A stretch of DNA of 64,000 nt, taken from the NCBI RefSeq assembly GCF_000152965.1, contig NZ_CH902583.1, positions 3,823,992 to 3,887,991 of the forward strand, read 5' to 3'. The stretch's first letter is position 1. The number at the start of each line of letters is the position of its first letter. Under the pieces are notes generated by a model. The model was not told the origin of the DNA, did no database searches, and saw only the letters and a list, made by a program, of their open reading frames with translations. This DNA comes from Roseobacter sp. MED193 (GTDB lineage Bacteria; Pseudomonadota; Alphaproteobacteria; Rhodobacterales; Rhodobacteraceae). This document shows, piece by piece, positions 26,506 to 35,432 of this stretch. A program made the position numbers and the translations under genes.

Positions 26506-26952
26506 TCAGCGCTCAGCGCTGTCCATCCAGATGGTGACCGGCCCGTCATTCAGCAACCTGACCTGCATATCGGCGCCAAAGGATCCCCGTTGCACCACAA
26601 GGCCCTGAGCCTCTAACTGATCCGCAAAGTAAGTATAAAGCGCCTCCCCCTGGGCTGGAGGGGCGGCGGTTGAGAACCCTGGGCGATTGCCACGATGGGT
26701 GTCAGCGGCCAGGGTGAATTGGCTAATTACCAGGACCGCGCCAGAGGTGTCGCTGACCGAGCGGTTCATTTTGCCTGCCTCATCTTTGAAAATGCGCAGT
26801 TTAGCGATTTTCTTTACCAGATAGTCGGCCTGCGTTTGGTCATCTCCCTGCATGGCGCAGATCAACACCAGCAGGCCGGCTTTGATCTCACCGATGACCT
26901 GTTGGTCGACAGTGACCGAAGCTTCGGTAACTCGTTGAATAACCGCGCGCAT
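26506..26952 (-). CDS. dtd: D-aminoacyl-tRNA deacylase
   Basis: The start at 26952 ([18 protein letters not shown]) matches the conserved N-terminus and has AGAGG 8 bases upstream; the longer frame to 27087 is not supported. The 148-residue enzyme removes D-amino acids (and glycine from tRNA-Ala) mischarged on tRNA. Both signature motifs are present: [17 protein letters not shown] (SQFTL) and [11 protein letters not shown] (the N-x-GP-[VTI] Gly-cisPro motif). Length is typical. It lies 49 bases downstream of a nitroreductase gene on the same strand and may be cotranscribed with it. Confidence 0.95.
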   Translation of the reverse strand: MRAVIQRVTEASVTVDQQVIGEIKAGLLVLICAMQGDDQTQADYLVKKIAKLRIFKDEAGKMNRSVSDTSGAVLVISQFTLAADTHRGNRPGFSTAAPPAQGEALYTYFADQLEAQGLVVQRGSFGADMQVRLLNDGPVTIWMDSAER

Positions 26953-27001
26953 GAGGAGTGCCTCTCGAAAAAATGGGGTTCGTATTGTTGGGGCGCCAGC
27001 A

Positions 27002-27688
27002 CTAGCCGCGAAATTCGGTAAACTCCGGCAATGGAGCACGGCTGGTGCGAAATTTATTGGCGGGGTGGTCAGGATCGCCGTAACCAAAGGAAATGGCGCA
27101 GAGGATCTGACGATCTAACGGGATTTCCAGCATCTCGTGCAGCAAGGGCGCATAGGAGGCGACAGCAGCCTGCGGGATGGTTGCAACTCCAGCGGCTTGG
27201 GCCGCAAGGGTAAAGCCGGCCACAAATCCACCACAGTCCATGGCCCCATAGCCGCCAAGTTCCACAGGTGTAGACAAGATTGCACAATGGGGCGCGCCAA
27301 AGAGAGAGAAATTTTCCATCATCTGACGCTCTGATGCAGCGCGATCGCCCTTTTGTACGCCCACTGCCTGATAGAGCGCCCAACCGCATTTGCGGCGGCG
27401 AGTTTGGTACTCGTTCTCGTAAGAGGTTGGAAAAGCAAGGTCAGGGCTATGCCCCCCACTTGCTGCCGCGGCCTCCAGCGCGTGCCGCAGGCGATCGGTT
27501 TCATCGCCGCTGGTGATCGTAAGCTTCCAGGGCTGGGCATTGCACCACGAAGGCACTTTTTGTGCGCAGGTTAGTATTTCTTCGATGACCTCATTTGGCA
27601 GCCTGTCAGGCAAGAAGGCACGACAGCTATGACGCGCAGTGAACAGAGAGTGCAGTTCAGCCAGGGATGGGGTCTGGGGGTCGGTCAT
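27002..27688 (-). CDS. Nitroreductase family protein
   Basis: The start at 27688 ([20 protein letters not shown]) has AGGA 9 bases upstream. The 365-codon open frame extending to 28099 overlaps the neighbouring gene and is not used. The 228 residues show the FMN-binding nitroreductase pattern: [12 protein letters not shown] at the N-terminus, [14 protein letters not shown], a middle region [18 protein letters not shown] (here VAGFTL) and the C-terminal [19 protein letters not shown]. It should reduce nitro- or quinone-type substrates with NAD(P)H; the substrate is unknown. Confidence 0.88.
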   Translation of the reverse strand: MTDPQTPSLAELHSLFTARHSCRAFLPDRLPNEVIEEILTCAQKVPSWCNAQPWKLTITSGDETDRLRHALEAAAASGGHSPDLAFPTSYENEYQTRRRKCGWALYQAVGVQKGDRAASERQMMENFSLFGAPHCAILSTPVELGGYGAMDCGGFVAGFTLAAQAAGVATIPQAAVASYAPLLHEMLEIPLDRQILCAISFGYGDPDHPANKFRTSRAPLPEFTEFRG

Positions 27689-27845
27689 ATCGGTGAATCC
27701 TATGAACAAAATCAGGTCGGTGAGCCGGAGGCGCGCAATTTGGCTACAGATCTGCATCCTCGGAACCTTAGCCTGTGAATGGGCCTTCTGCGCAGCCAGT
27801 CGATCTGAAACGCAAAGAGTGACGGAGAGGCACTTGAAAACACGT

Positions 27846-28985
27846 TTAGCTCTGGCCACCGAAATAGGCCGCAAGCCCCAGGGCCACCAATCCCAGCCCC
27901 ACCGCCGCAGCAATCTTCCAGGCAGAGTAAGGCCGCTCCCCTTGGACACGCCCGCTTTGGCCGTTAACCACAAATCGGTAGGTCTTACCGCGATATTTGT
28001 AGGCAGCCAACCAGACCGGCAGCAGTACATGCTTAAAGGTGATGTCCGACAATTGAGTGTCGATCTGCGAAATGCGTTGGCGGTCTCCGCCAATGTCAAA
28101 GCGCACGTCCCGCTCGATCACTCGATCCATATGGGCCTGAGCCTCGCGAAACCCCTCTTCCAGGTCAATCGCATAGGCCTCGGCGCGAAAACCAGCAAGG
28201 AATTGGGGCTGATAGGGGGCTAACGCAGAGAGATCCCAGGGTTCCAGCGCATCAGTGTAACGCTTGGGAAGGCTCTTGGAGGCCAGCACCAGAACATCAT
28301 CAAAGAAACGACGTACCCGCCCCGATACAGGGGTCCAGCGGATCTTGGCGACCCGACGGTTTTCAGACTTGCCGTCAACCATTACGGTTTCTGTGACGTA
28401 ATAGGTGGTGCCCCGTGATCCAGAATAGCGGCTCTGGCTGTCGGCATCATAGGTCCAGAAGGGAACATAGATTCCTTCCATCGCGCGGCCCTTGCGGGCA
28501 TAGGCCTGCAGCCCATTGGGGGCAAACCACAAGCGGCCGAGCCAGGCGCTCATGGCGTCATGGGCCGCGCGCTCTTCCAGTTGAAACGGCACCACGCCTT
28601 TGGGTTTGATGTGGCGGTTCTCACCCGTGTCAACCACCACAGGCGTCGCACAAAATGGGCATTCCAATGCGTGGGTCTCATTGGAGAACTCCACCTGTGC
28701 CGCACAGTTGGGGCAGCTCGAAACGCGGGTGACTTCCATCTCTGCCTCAGGCAGCTGATGCGACAGCGCAGCTTTGAAATCTAATTCCCGCAGGGCGCTG
28801 GCATGTTCTGACGTGTCGCGCAGAATCTGGCTGTGACCGCAATGGCCACAGGTCAGACTCCCTGCTGCGGGATCAAAACGGTAGTCTGCACCACATTGCT
28901 CGCAGGGGAACCGGTTTGTTTCCTGCGGCGTATCTAAAGGTATCTGAGATCTGGAATCTGGGGCAGGGGGAGGAATATCAGTCAC
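27846..28985 (-). CDS. TFIIB-type zinc-ribbon membrane protein (YdjG-like)
   Basis: A 379-residue protein starting with GTG at 28985. Two zinc ribbons lie near the N-terminus: CEQCGADYRF...CGHCGH (about 28-50) and CPNCAAQVEF...CPFCATP (about 90-115). A long central domain (KPKGVVPFQLEERAAHDAM, then LPVWLAAYKYRGKTYRFVVNG) follows, and one C-terminal helix (about 355-375, AAAVGLGLVALGLAAYF) anchors it. The architecture resembles B. subtilis YdjG, which is encoded with an SPFH protein (YdjI) and PspA-like factors. Here an SPFH gene lies 0.7 kb upstream on the same strand, with the CZB gene between them on the other strand. A role in envelope maintenance is inferred from context. Confidence 0.75.
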   Translation of the reverse strand: MTDIPPPAPDSRSQIPLDTPQETNRFPCEQCGADYRFDPAAGSLTCGHCGHSQILRDTSEHASALRELDFKAALSHQLPEAEMEVTRVSSCPNCAAQVEFSNETHALECPFCATPVVVDTGENRHIKPKGVVPFQLEERAAHDAMSAWLGRLWFAPNGLQAYARKGRAMEGIYVPFWTYDADSQSRYSGSRGTTYYVTETVMVDGKSENRRVAKIRWTPVSGRVRRFFDDVLVLASKSLPKRYTDALEPWDLSALAPYQPQFLAGFRAEAYAIDLEEGFREAQAHMDRVIERDVRFDIGGDRQRISQIDTQLSDITFKHVLLPVWLAAYKYRGKTYRFVVNGQSGRVQGERPYSAWKIAAAVGLGLVALGLAAYFGGQS

Positions 28986-29209
28986 AAAATTTCCGAAATC
29001 TAGCTAAAGCGTTTGCCGGATTATAGCAGGCCATACTTAGGATGTCCTCTATGTTTAGGCGTGCCTGCACGAGAAAACCGAAGGGGCAATCGCAGCGCAT
29101 TTTATGAATTTTTGGTCTCCGCGTTGACGATTGTGGTCCTAAAGAAAAACGGTCTTTTAGGGTTTTGGCATCACTATCTGAGCGTCAACACTACCTGGAG
29201 TTTTTGTTA

Positions 29210-29575
29210 ATGTCCGACGACGGTTTTCGTGAAGAGATCACAGAGGCAATTCGTGCGCATGGTGCTTGGAAGCATCGGCTTCGGTCTGCCGCGATGAAAA
29301 ATGAGACTGATTTGCCCGTTCAAGACATCTGCCGCGATGACAGATGCCGATTTGGCAAATGGTTGGCGGGCGTTGCCCCGACTGAGCGCAGCCGGGCTCG
29401 GCTAGAGACCGTCAAGGCCCTGCACAGCGATTTTCATAAGAATGCGGGTATGATCGCCCAGAAAATCGCCGATGGAAACACCGCCGTGGCAATTGCCGCA
29501 CTGGACAGCGAAATTTATAATGCCAAGAGTCAGCAGCTGACAGCTGCGCTTATGGAGTGGAAAGCGCAGGGCTGA
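29210..29575 (+). CDS. Free-standing CZB (chemoreceptor zinc-binding) domain protein
   Basis: The start at 29210 (MSDDGFREEITEAI) has GGAG 9 bases upstream. The 121 residues are one CZB domain: a His in AIRAHGAWKHRL, the Cys in CRFGKWL and two His in HSDFH form the 3His/1Cys zinc site. CZB domains usually sit at the end of chemoreceptors or diguanylate cyclases, where zinc modulates signalling; here the domain stands alone with no receptor nearby. It is inserted on the opposite strand between the SPFH and zinc-ribbon genes. A terminator-like hairpin follows. Confidence 0.85.
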   Translation: MSDDGFREEITEAIRAHGAWKHRLRSAAMKNETDLPVQDICRDDRCRFGKWLAGVAPTERSRARLETVKALHSDFHKNAGMIAQKIADGNTAVAIAALDSEIYNAKSQQLTAALMEWKAQG

Positions 29576-29608
29576 GGAGGTCGCCCTTCTCATTCAGGCA
29601 ACGTTCGT

Positions 29609-29642
29609 GGGAAGCATTCTGAATGAACGCTTCCCTTTCTCT
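29609..29642 (+). terminator. Candidate terminator after the CZB gene
   Basis: GGGAAGC (29609-29615) pairs with GCTTCCC (29629-29635), followed by TTTCTCTTT. An inner CATTCAG/CTGAATG pairing competes with it. Confidence 0.45.
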
Positions 29643-29655
29643 TTGGCCTAGGGCG

Positions 29656-30813
29656 TTAAGGCGCCGGCGGCGGCGGCGGTGGCAGCACGGTGAAAAGCTG
29701 TGCCAGTTCAGCGACGTCACCCGCCCGCATCCAGCCATCTTGGCCAGGTGTCCAGACATGGGTATCACGGCTTAGGCTACCTTCCTGTGCCATGCGCCCT
29801 AGGCGTGCCTTGGAAAAGGGGCCAGAGGTGGTGCCATTTTCAGCGGTGTGCCAGACATGCTCTACTGGTGGAGGTGGCGGTGCCACGGGTGCCGCTTGCG
29901 GTGCCGCTTCGGGAACAGGGCGGGCGCCCCAGGGCCCGGCGTTCTGTGCTGCTGTCTGAGGCTGCATCTGCTGCCCCATCTGCTGGGCCATGGCCATTCC
30001 CATCCCCATGCCAAGACCTGCCCCCATGCCACTGTTGGGGGTTTGGGCTGCTGCGCCCATGGCTTCGGCGGCGGCAAATTGGGTGTAACGTCCCAGATCA
30101 CCAACGATGCCCATCTGGGTTCTTTTGTCCATGGCCTGCTCTACAGCCGGGGGCAGCGAAATATTCTCGATATAGAGCTCAGGGATCGACAGCCCGTATT
30201 CAGCGAGAGTTGGGGCAATCTCGGTGGCGACCAATTTTCCCAGATCTGCGGTATTGGCGGCCATATCCAAGACTGGAATGCCTGATCCTGCCACCGCGCG
30301 GGAGAATTCCTGCACGATGATATTGCGGATCTGAAAAGAAATCTCATCCATGGTGAATTCACCATCGGTTCCGACGATTTCGGTAAGGAAACGCGCGGGA
30401 TCCACAACCCTGATCGTATAGCGGCCAAAGGCCCGCAGGCGCACAGGGCCAAATTCAGGATCCCGGCAGATGATTGGGTTTTTGGTCCCCCATTTTAGGT
30501 TGGCAAATCGGGTAGTGTCGACAAAATAGATTTCAGACTTGAAGGGAGACTGAAAACCATGATCCCAATGTTGCAGGGTTGTCATTACCGGCATGTTGTT
30601 GGTTTCAAGCATATAGAGCCCAGGCGTGAAGACATCCGCCAGTTGGCCCTCATGTACAAAAACTGCAGCCTGACCTTCGCGCACCGTCAGTTTGGCGCCG
30701 TATTTGATCTCATGGGCCTCGCGTTCAAACCGCCAGACCATGGTATCGCGGCTGTCATCGGTCCAGTGAATGACATCGATGAATTCGCCTTTGAGAAAGT
30801 CAAATATTCCCAT
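29656..30813 (-). CDS. SPFH-domain protein with C-terminal GYF_2 domain
   Basis: A 385-residue protein in the YdjI-like (virion core / SPFH) group. Residues 1-240 are the SPFH fold, starting MGIFDFLKGEFIDVIHW and containing LTVREGQAAVFVHEGQ and LYIENISLPPAVEQAMDKR. A Gly/Met/Gln-rich linker (about 255-300) and a proline-rich stretch lead to a GYF_2-type domain (WHTAENGTTSGPFS, MAQEGSLSRDTHVWTPGQDGWMRAG) and a Pro-only tail. SPFH proteins assemble on membranes; GYF_2 domains bind proline-rich partners. AAGGA is well placed. It is the last gene of the XpaC-TelA-DUF2927 run, 55 bases after DUF2927. Confidence 0.85.
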   Translation of the reverse strand: MGIFDFLKGEFIDVIHWTDDSRDTMVWRFEREAHEIKYGAKLTVREGQAAVFVHEGQLADVFTPGLYMLETNNMPVMTTLQHWDHGFQSPFKSEIYFVDTTRFANLKWGTKNPIICRDPEFGPVRLRAFGRYTIRVVDPARFLTEIVGTDGEFTMDEISFQIRNIIVQEFSRAVAGSGIPVLDMAANTADLGKLVATEIAPTLAEYGLSIPELYIENISLPPAVEQAMDKRTQMGIVGDLGRYTQFAAAEAMGAAAQTPNSGMGAGLGMGMGMAMAQQMGQQMQPQTAAQNAGPWGARPVPEAAPQAAPVAPPPPPVEHVWHTAENGTTSGPFSKARLGRMAQEGSLSRDTHVWTPGQDGWMRAGDVAELAQLFTVLPPPPPPAP

Positions 30814-30868
30814 GTTTCTGGTCCTTTTCTCTTGTCGTCTAAATCGGAAAGTTAAAGCGGGTGCGCGT

Positions 30869-31828
30869 CTAAAGCTGCTGCCCCATCACGTCGCGTGCGA
30901 TGATGCGAATGAGGGGCCTTGCTTCCTCTATCCCCATGCCGGTGCGCAGCCTGGGATCATAGAGCATCTTCAGGAGTAACTCGTCGTGGCTGGTCAGATA
31001 GGCAAATTCGTCATCGTCGTTAAAGATCGAAGGGCGCACCTTTGGGCTGTCATTCAGCAGGCCAAGCCCCTGGGCTACTTCTTCGTGGATGCAGCTGTCA
31101 CGCACCAGATCGGGATGTTCTGCCCGAATAAGAGCCACGCCGCGTATATAGTCAAATGGAGCATCTGGCGGACCGCCTGCCAGTACAAAACAATAATGGC
31201 TGCGTGGCAGGTTGACGAAGAGCTGCAGGTCATTATCGCTGAGGTTTGGTAAGAGATCGCGTACTTTTTCCGCCACATAGGCGCGGTCATCTGCGCCAGC
31301 AAAGATCACATGAAAGTTGCCCTGTCTGGCGGAGGTTGAGATAGTATGCCCCGTAACGCGCGAGAGCCGGGAACCATAGGCGCTTAGCACATCCAGATCG
31401 CGCTGGCGCTGGGAGGGAGGCACTGAGGGGCCAAAGTCCGCGACCAGTTTGACTGGCCCGGACCAACGGCTCAAACCGCCCGTCAGCCCGCTGCCGCTGC
31501 GACCAGCATATTCGTTGTAAAAGGCGATCTCTTCAAAATGCTCTGCCAGATCATCGGCGTCAAAAGGCGTTTCCGGCCCCCCACCGTCTGTGCGCAACAG
31601 ACCTCGGGTCAACAAATCCTGTTGGAGCACCCGAAAATAGTTTCGCAGTTCGGCGCTTTCGACCGAGGGGGGCTGATAAGAGGCAGGGAGCGCCGCGGGA
31701 CGTTGCTCGGGGACCAAGGATGTGCCGGGGCTACTCGGTAGGCAGCCAGTTAGGGCGGCCCCGGCAAGGGCCGCCATCATCAGCGGCGCGATGGCCCGCA
31801 ATCCTGCCTGTGCCGCCCCTTGCATCAT
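30869..31828 (-). CDS. DUF2927 lipoprotein
   Basis: A 319-residue protein with a lipoprotein signal (APLMMAALAGAALTGC; lipobox LTGC at about residue 28). The DUF2927 domain follows, with SHYCFVLAGG and the conserved DSCIHEEVAQGLGLLND, an HExxxxxGL arrangement reminiscent of zinc metallopeptidases; catalytic activity is not established for this family. Its start directly follows the TelA stop (TGAATG), so translation is coupled. It is expected at the inner face of the outer membrane or the outer face of the inner membrane. Confidence 0.8.
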   Translation of the reverse strand: MMQGAAQAGLRAIAPLMMAALAGAALTGCLPSSPGTSLVPEQRPAALPASYQPPSVESAELRNYFRVLQQDLLTRGLLRTDGGGPETPFDADDLAEHFEEIAFYNEYAGRSGSGLTGGLSRWSGPVKLVADFGPSVPPSQRQRDLDVLSAYGSRLSRVTGHTISTSARQGNFHVIFAGADDRAYVAEKVRDLLPNLSDNDLQLFVNLPRSHYCFVLAGGPPDAPFDYIRGVALIRAEHPDLVRDSCIHEEVAQGLGLLNDSPKVRPSIFNDDDEFAYLTSHDELLLKMLYDPRLRTGMGIEEARPLIRIIARDVMGQQL

Positions 31829-33019
31829 TCAGCCGGGAACTGCGGTGCCGGCATTGTCGCCAACGCCATCTTTGCGCGCCTTTGCTGCGGCCAAGGTGTC
31901 GCGCAATTCGGCTTCCATCTTCTTCAGCTCTTCCTCGGCAGCAGCGCGACGTGCCTTGCCCTCATCGGCAATCTGCAGGCTTTCCTGGATCGTGCCAACC
32001 AGATCAGCATTGGCCTGTTTAACGGCCTCAATATCAAACACGCCGCGCTCCATTTCTTCGCGGATCATTTTATTGCTTTGGCGCAGGTTGGCCGCATTCG
32101 AGGTCAGAAGCTCATTGGTGAGGTCATTGGCCGAGCTTACGGCCTTTGCGGCCTCGGCAGAGCGTTGAATGGTTACGGCCTGGGCCAGTTGGGTCTCCCA
32201 AAGTGGGACTGTATTGACCAGGGTCGAATTGATTTTGGTGACCAGGCTCTTGTCATTTTCCTGCACCAAACGGATCGACGGGAGCGACTGCATGGTTACC
32301 TGTCGGGTGAGTTTGAGATCATGCACTCGGCGTTCCAGATCATCGCGCGCCGCGCGCAGATCGCGCAGCTCCTGCGCCTTCATGACCTGATCCCCCTCAG
32401 GCGCAGCGGCAACAGCCGCGTCAAGAGCTGGGATGTCATTGGCATCCAGATCGGCCAGCTTGGCCTCACCTGCCGCAATATAGAGCGCCAGTTCGTCGTA
32501 GAAGTTCAGAGTTTTCTCGTAGAGCAAATCAAGCGATTTGATGTCTTTCAGTAGGGTATGCTCATGGCCCAGCAAATCATCGGTGATCTTGTCGATCTGG
32601 CTTTGGATGGTTTCAAATCTAGCCGTGAATTTGGCAAAAGGGGCCGCGCGCCCCAGCAGGCGCTCCCAGAAAGTGGGCTTGCGCCTTACGTCCAGCTCTG
32701 AGACTGAAAAGCCGCGAATGGTGGTGACGATGCCACGCAGCGAATCTCCCGCTGGGCCCACATCCTTGTTGCGCACATCGGCGAGCATCGCCTGGCTGAT
32801 GGTCTGCAGCTCAGCCTGGGCACCAGAGCCAAAGCGGATAATCGAATTGCTGTCACCCATGTCGATCTCACCGATACGTGTGGTGATCTCTGCGCTGACC
32901 TCGGGTGTGGCGGCCTCCAGCGGCTGAACTTCTTCGACAGGTTCTGGCAGGGTATTTGCGGCAACTGCCATGACCTGAGCTTCGGCTTCGGCGGCTTGTT
33001 TTTGAATGGTCTCTGACAT
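31829..33019 (-). CDS. Toxic anion resistance protein, TelA/KlaA family
   Basis: A 396-residue soluble, mostly alpha-helical protein with long coiled-coil stretches (for example RDLRAARDDLERRVHDLKLTR). Family features include FGSGAQAELQTISQAMLADVR near residue 65, the central PTFWERLLGRAAPFAKF and QSLPSIRLVQENDKSL. TelA-family proteins were linked to tellurite and colicin resistance but their mechanism is unclear. Pairing with XpaC is common across bacteria. AAGGA lies 7 bases before the ATG; XpaC lies 38 bases upstream. Confidence 0.88.
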   Translation of the reverse strand: MSETIQKQAAEAEAQVMAVAANTLPEPVEEVQPLEAATPEVSAEITTRIGEIDMGDSNSIIRFGSGAQAELQTISQAMLADVRNKDVGPAGDSLRGIVTTIRGFSVSELDVRRKPTFWERLLGRAAPFAKFTARFETIQSQIDKITDDLLGHEHTLLKDIKSLDLLYEKTLNFYDELALYIAAGEAKLADLDANDIPALDAAVAAAPEGDQVMKAQELRDLRAARDDLERRVHDLKLTRQVTMQSLPSIRLVQENDKSLVTKINSTLVNTVPLWETQLAQAVTIQRSAEAAKAVSSANDLTNELLTSNAANLRQSNKMIREEMERGVFDIEAVKQANADLVGTIQESLQIADEGKARRAAAEEELKKMEAELRDTLAAAKARKDGVGDNAGTAVPG

Positions 33020-33057
33020 TTAAGGTTCCTTGCTAAAGAGGCAAAAGGGCAAATAGG

Positions 33058-33993
33058 CTAGCTGCGATCCAGGTGGACGCCTTCGCGCTGCAGACGGTCG
33101 CGCAGCACGTCGATTTCAACAGTGAGGTCACTGCGATCCTCGATCAGCAGTTTGCGGGTGCGGGCGGCAAAGTTGTTCTCCAGGTCACTCAGGAGGGACA
33201 GGTAGTCCAGCCGTGCAGTTGCATCACCACTGCGGCTATAGATATCTGCAAATTTCACGGTCGCGTCCTTTGCTCCCTGCAAATAGACCGTCAGGTATTT
33301 ACGGGCAGCGGTCAGATCGCGCGGGTCTTCTTCGACTGTGCGAAACAATTCACGGGCGACAGCTTGAAACTGTTCGACACGTTCTTCCACCTCGCGATCG
33401 CGCGCGCGCAGGGCCGCATCGGTCATGGCGTCCAGGCTGAACTCCGCTTCCTCTACGGCGCGGGCAACCCGGTTTTGCTGAAAATCGTCTATTCCTTCAG
33501 TGCCCTTGTCCTGTAAGGGATCGAGACCAAAGGCCGCAAGGTGTAAGCCGCAGGTGGCAAACCCATAGAGCAGGGCGGTTAAAATATTTGGCTCCGCCTT
33601 GAGGGTGGCAAGGGTCGCACCAATGCCGACCAAGAAAGCTGCAAGAATCTTGCGCGGCAGGGCGGGTTTGCGCGCGACGCGGCGCTCCTCAAAGGCGGCG
33701 GTTGCGCGCAGGCCCTCGCGCAGTAGATAGGCAGCCCCCGTCCAGATCCCGGCAGCGATCATTCCCAGCGCCATGCCGGTGGCCTGATCCGTAACCGAGA
33801 GCAAGAGCAAAAGCCCGCCAGGCACAAACATCAGATTTGAGCGTACTCCGACGGGATCAACCTTTGCATTTCTGCTGGCAGCGTGCGCGCGAGGCGTCTG
33901 GGCTGATCCCGTATCGGTATCAGGCTGAGAAGCCGAGGCCGAGGCACCCGATTTGCCACGCGGGCTGAATTTTCCACCAAACTGTTTTGCCAT
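33058..33993 (-). CDS. XpaC-like membrane protein (5-bromo-4-chloroindolyl phosphate hydrolysis protein family)
   Basis: A 311-residue protein. A Ser/Ala-rich cytoplasmic N-terminus (1-50) is followed by paired hydrophobic segments (about 52-95 and 112-155, e.g. FVPGGLLLLLSVTDQATGMAL) and a C-terminal helical, charged domain (DAALRARDREVEERVEQFQ; DYLSLLSDLENNFAART) typical of XpaC. The enzymatic name is historical; the family's true role is unknown, and it is regularly encoded next to telA. The ATG lies 4 bases after the stop of a 24-codon membrane peptide. Confidence 0.75.
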   Translation of the reverse strand: MAKQFGGKFSPRGKSGASASASQPDTDTGSAQTPRAHAASRNAKVDPVGVRSNLMFVPGGLLLLLSVTDQATGMALGMIAAGIWTGAAYLLREGLRATAAFEERRVARKPALPRKILAAFLVGIGATLATLKAEPNILTALLYGFATCGLHLAAFGLDPLQDKGTEGIDDFQQNRVARAVEEAEFSLDAMTDAALRARDREVEERVEQFQAVARELFRTVEEDPRDLTAARKYLTVYLQGAKDATVKFADIYSRSGDATARLDYLSLLSDLENNFAARTRKLLIEDRSDLTVEIDVLRDRLQREGVHLDRS

Positions 33994-33997
33994 GTCC

Positions 33998-34072
33998 TCA
34001 GCCTCCCACGATCCAGCCGGTACTGAGACCGAACATCAGGATTAACAAAGCGACAAAGGCAATTTTCTGCAC
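33998..34072 (-). CDS. Small single-helix membrane peptide upstream of XpaC
   Basis: A 24-codon frame starts with GTG at 34072 (MQKIAFVALLILMFG, then LSTGWIVGG) and stops at 33998-34000, four bases before the XpaC ATG. GAGGGG lies 7 bases upstream of the GTG, a strong ribosome site. The product is one hydrophobic helix with a Lys at the start and a Gly-rich end. Position and ribosome site suggest a real leader or small membrane subunit of the XpaC-TelA operon. Homologues would be the test. Confidence 0.5.
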   Translation of the reverse strand: MQKIAFVALLILMFGLSTGWIVGG

Positions 34073-34166
34073 GCGGGGTCCCCTCGCAAAGGAAAGCTAT
34101 CTCAAGTTACTAAGAAGCTAAGGGATGCGAGGGCCACTTGCTAGGGGGAAGTCTTCTGGAACTTCC

Positions 34167-35351
34167 TCAGCGGCGAGGATTTTTCCCCATTGGGCGCGCT
34201 TTTGAGCTGGCGCCGCGCGGTCCGGGTTTCCCATTGCGAGACGCGGCACCAGAACCACCCGGCTTGTCGTTAAAACTGCCTGCGGATCTCGTGCCGGGCT
34301 TGCCGGAAGGTTTTCCACCTGGTTTGCCGGACGATTTTCCAGTTGGTCGACCTGTTGATTCATCAGCGGGTCTGCCCGTTGGCTTGCCCTTTGGTTTCCC
34401 GAAGGTCATGCCGCCTGATTTCGGAGCCGTTTTGGAACCGGGTTTGCCACTAGGTTTTTGCCCCGGTTTCGCCCCCGGACGTCCGCGTGTTGGGCGTGCG
34501 GCAGGTGTTTCTTCCATATCCTCAGCCTCGAGCCCCAATTGATCCCGCACAACGCGCGGGCGCAGCTCCTCCACTTCGCCGAGCTTTAGCGAACCCAGCT
34601 GGAACGGTCCATAGGACAGGCGCAGCAGGCGATTGACGTTAAAGCCGATATCTTCGAGCGCACGGCGGATCTCGCGGTTCTTGCCTTCACGCAGCCCGAT
34701 GGTCAGCCAGGCATTGGCGCCCTGTTGACGATCCAGTGCCACGGTCATGGGTTGAAAACGTTCGCCTTCAATCACCATGCCTTTGCGCAATGGCTCGAAA
34801 TCCTCGTCCTTGGGGCGGCCATTGATACGCACGCGGTAGCGCCGCAGCCAGCCGGTGGAGGGCAGCTCAAGGCGTCTTTTGATGCCCCCATCATTGGTCA
34901 GCAGCAGCAGGCCTTCGGAGTTCAAGTCGAGCCGCCCAACGGTCATTACCCGGGGCAGGTCCTCAGGCAGTTCGTCAAATATGGTGCGCCGACCTTTTTC
35001 GTCGCTGTTACTGGTCACCAACCCGGTAGGTTTGTTGTAAAGCCAGAGGCGAGGCGCCTCGGCCTGGGGCAGGGGCTTGCCATCAACGATGATGCGGTCA
35101 CGCTCTGTCACGTTTAGGGCCGGGCTGTCGATTTTGGTGCCGTTCACTTTGACACGGCCCTCGGCGATCATGCGCTCAGCCTCGCGGCGCGAGGCAACGC
35201 CAGCCCGCGACAAAACCTTGGCGATGCGATCCCCTGCGGGGGCGCTGTCGCCTTTGGATGGTGCGTCGGGCGCCGGTTTGGCGGCCGATTTGGCGGAGGC
35301 ACGGGCCGAGGTGGGGGCCTTGCCTTTGGGGGATCCGGGTGCTTTGCTCAT
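34167..35351 (-). CDS. rRNA pseudouridine synthase (RsuA/RluB family) with a long basic tail
   Basis: The start at 35351 (MSKAPGSPKGKAP) or 35396 is uncertain; neither has a clear ribosome site. An S4 RNA-binding domain (RIAKVLSRAGVASRREAERMI, about 45-95) precedes the catalytic domain with GRLDLNSEGLLLLTNDG, whose Asp attacks the uridine, and the motif LREGKNREIRRAL. Residues from about 285 to the end are a low-complexity Gly/Lys/Pro/Arg/Ser tail of ~110 residues built from GKP-like repeats. The core resembles RluB, which modifies 23S rRNA, but the exact site cannot be read from sequence. It is divergent from tadA, a common pairing in this group. Confidence 0.85.
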   Translation of the reverse strand: MSKAPGSPKGKAPTSARASAKSAAKPAPDAPSKGDSAPAGDRIAKVLSRAGVASRREAERMIAEGRVKVNGTKIDSPALNVTERDRIIVDGKPLPQAEAPRLWLYNKPTGLVTSNSDEKGRRTIFDELPEDLPRVMTVGRLDLNSEGLLLLTNDGGIKRRLELPSTGWLRRYRVRINGRPKDEDFEPLRKGMVIEGERFQPMTVALDRQQGANAWLTIGLREGKNREIRRALEDIGFNVNRLLRLSYGPFQLGSLKLGEVEELRPRVVRDQLGLEAEDMEETPAARPTRGRPGAKPGQKPSGKPGSKTAPKSGGMTFGKPKGKPTGRPADESTGRPTGKSSGKPGGKPSGKPGTRSAGSFNDKPGGSGAASRNGKPGPRGASSKARPMGKNPRR

Positions 35352-35432
35352 AGATCTGGGACATAGAGCATTCCTGTGGCTTGCGAAAGCTCCCATTGCG
35401 GGGCAGGAAAGGCCTAGGAGGACAAAGCCGCT

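Noticed and set aside
26319-26537. 72-codon plus-strand frame before dtd
   Set aside because: No ribosome site, overlaps the 3' end of dtd and has no recognisable features.
27689-28099. N-terminal extension of the nitroreductase to 28099
   Set aside because: It overlaps the zinc-ribbon gene; the conserved protein starts at 27688 with its own ribosome site.
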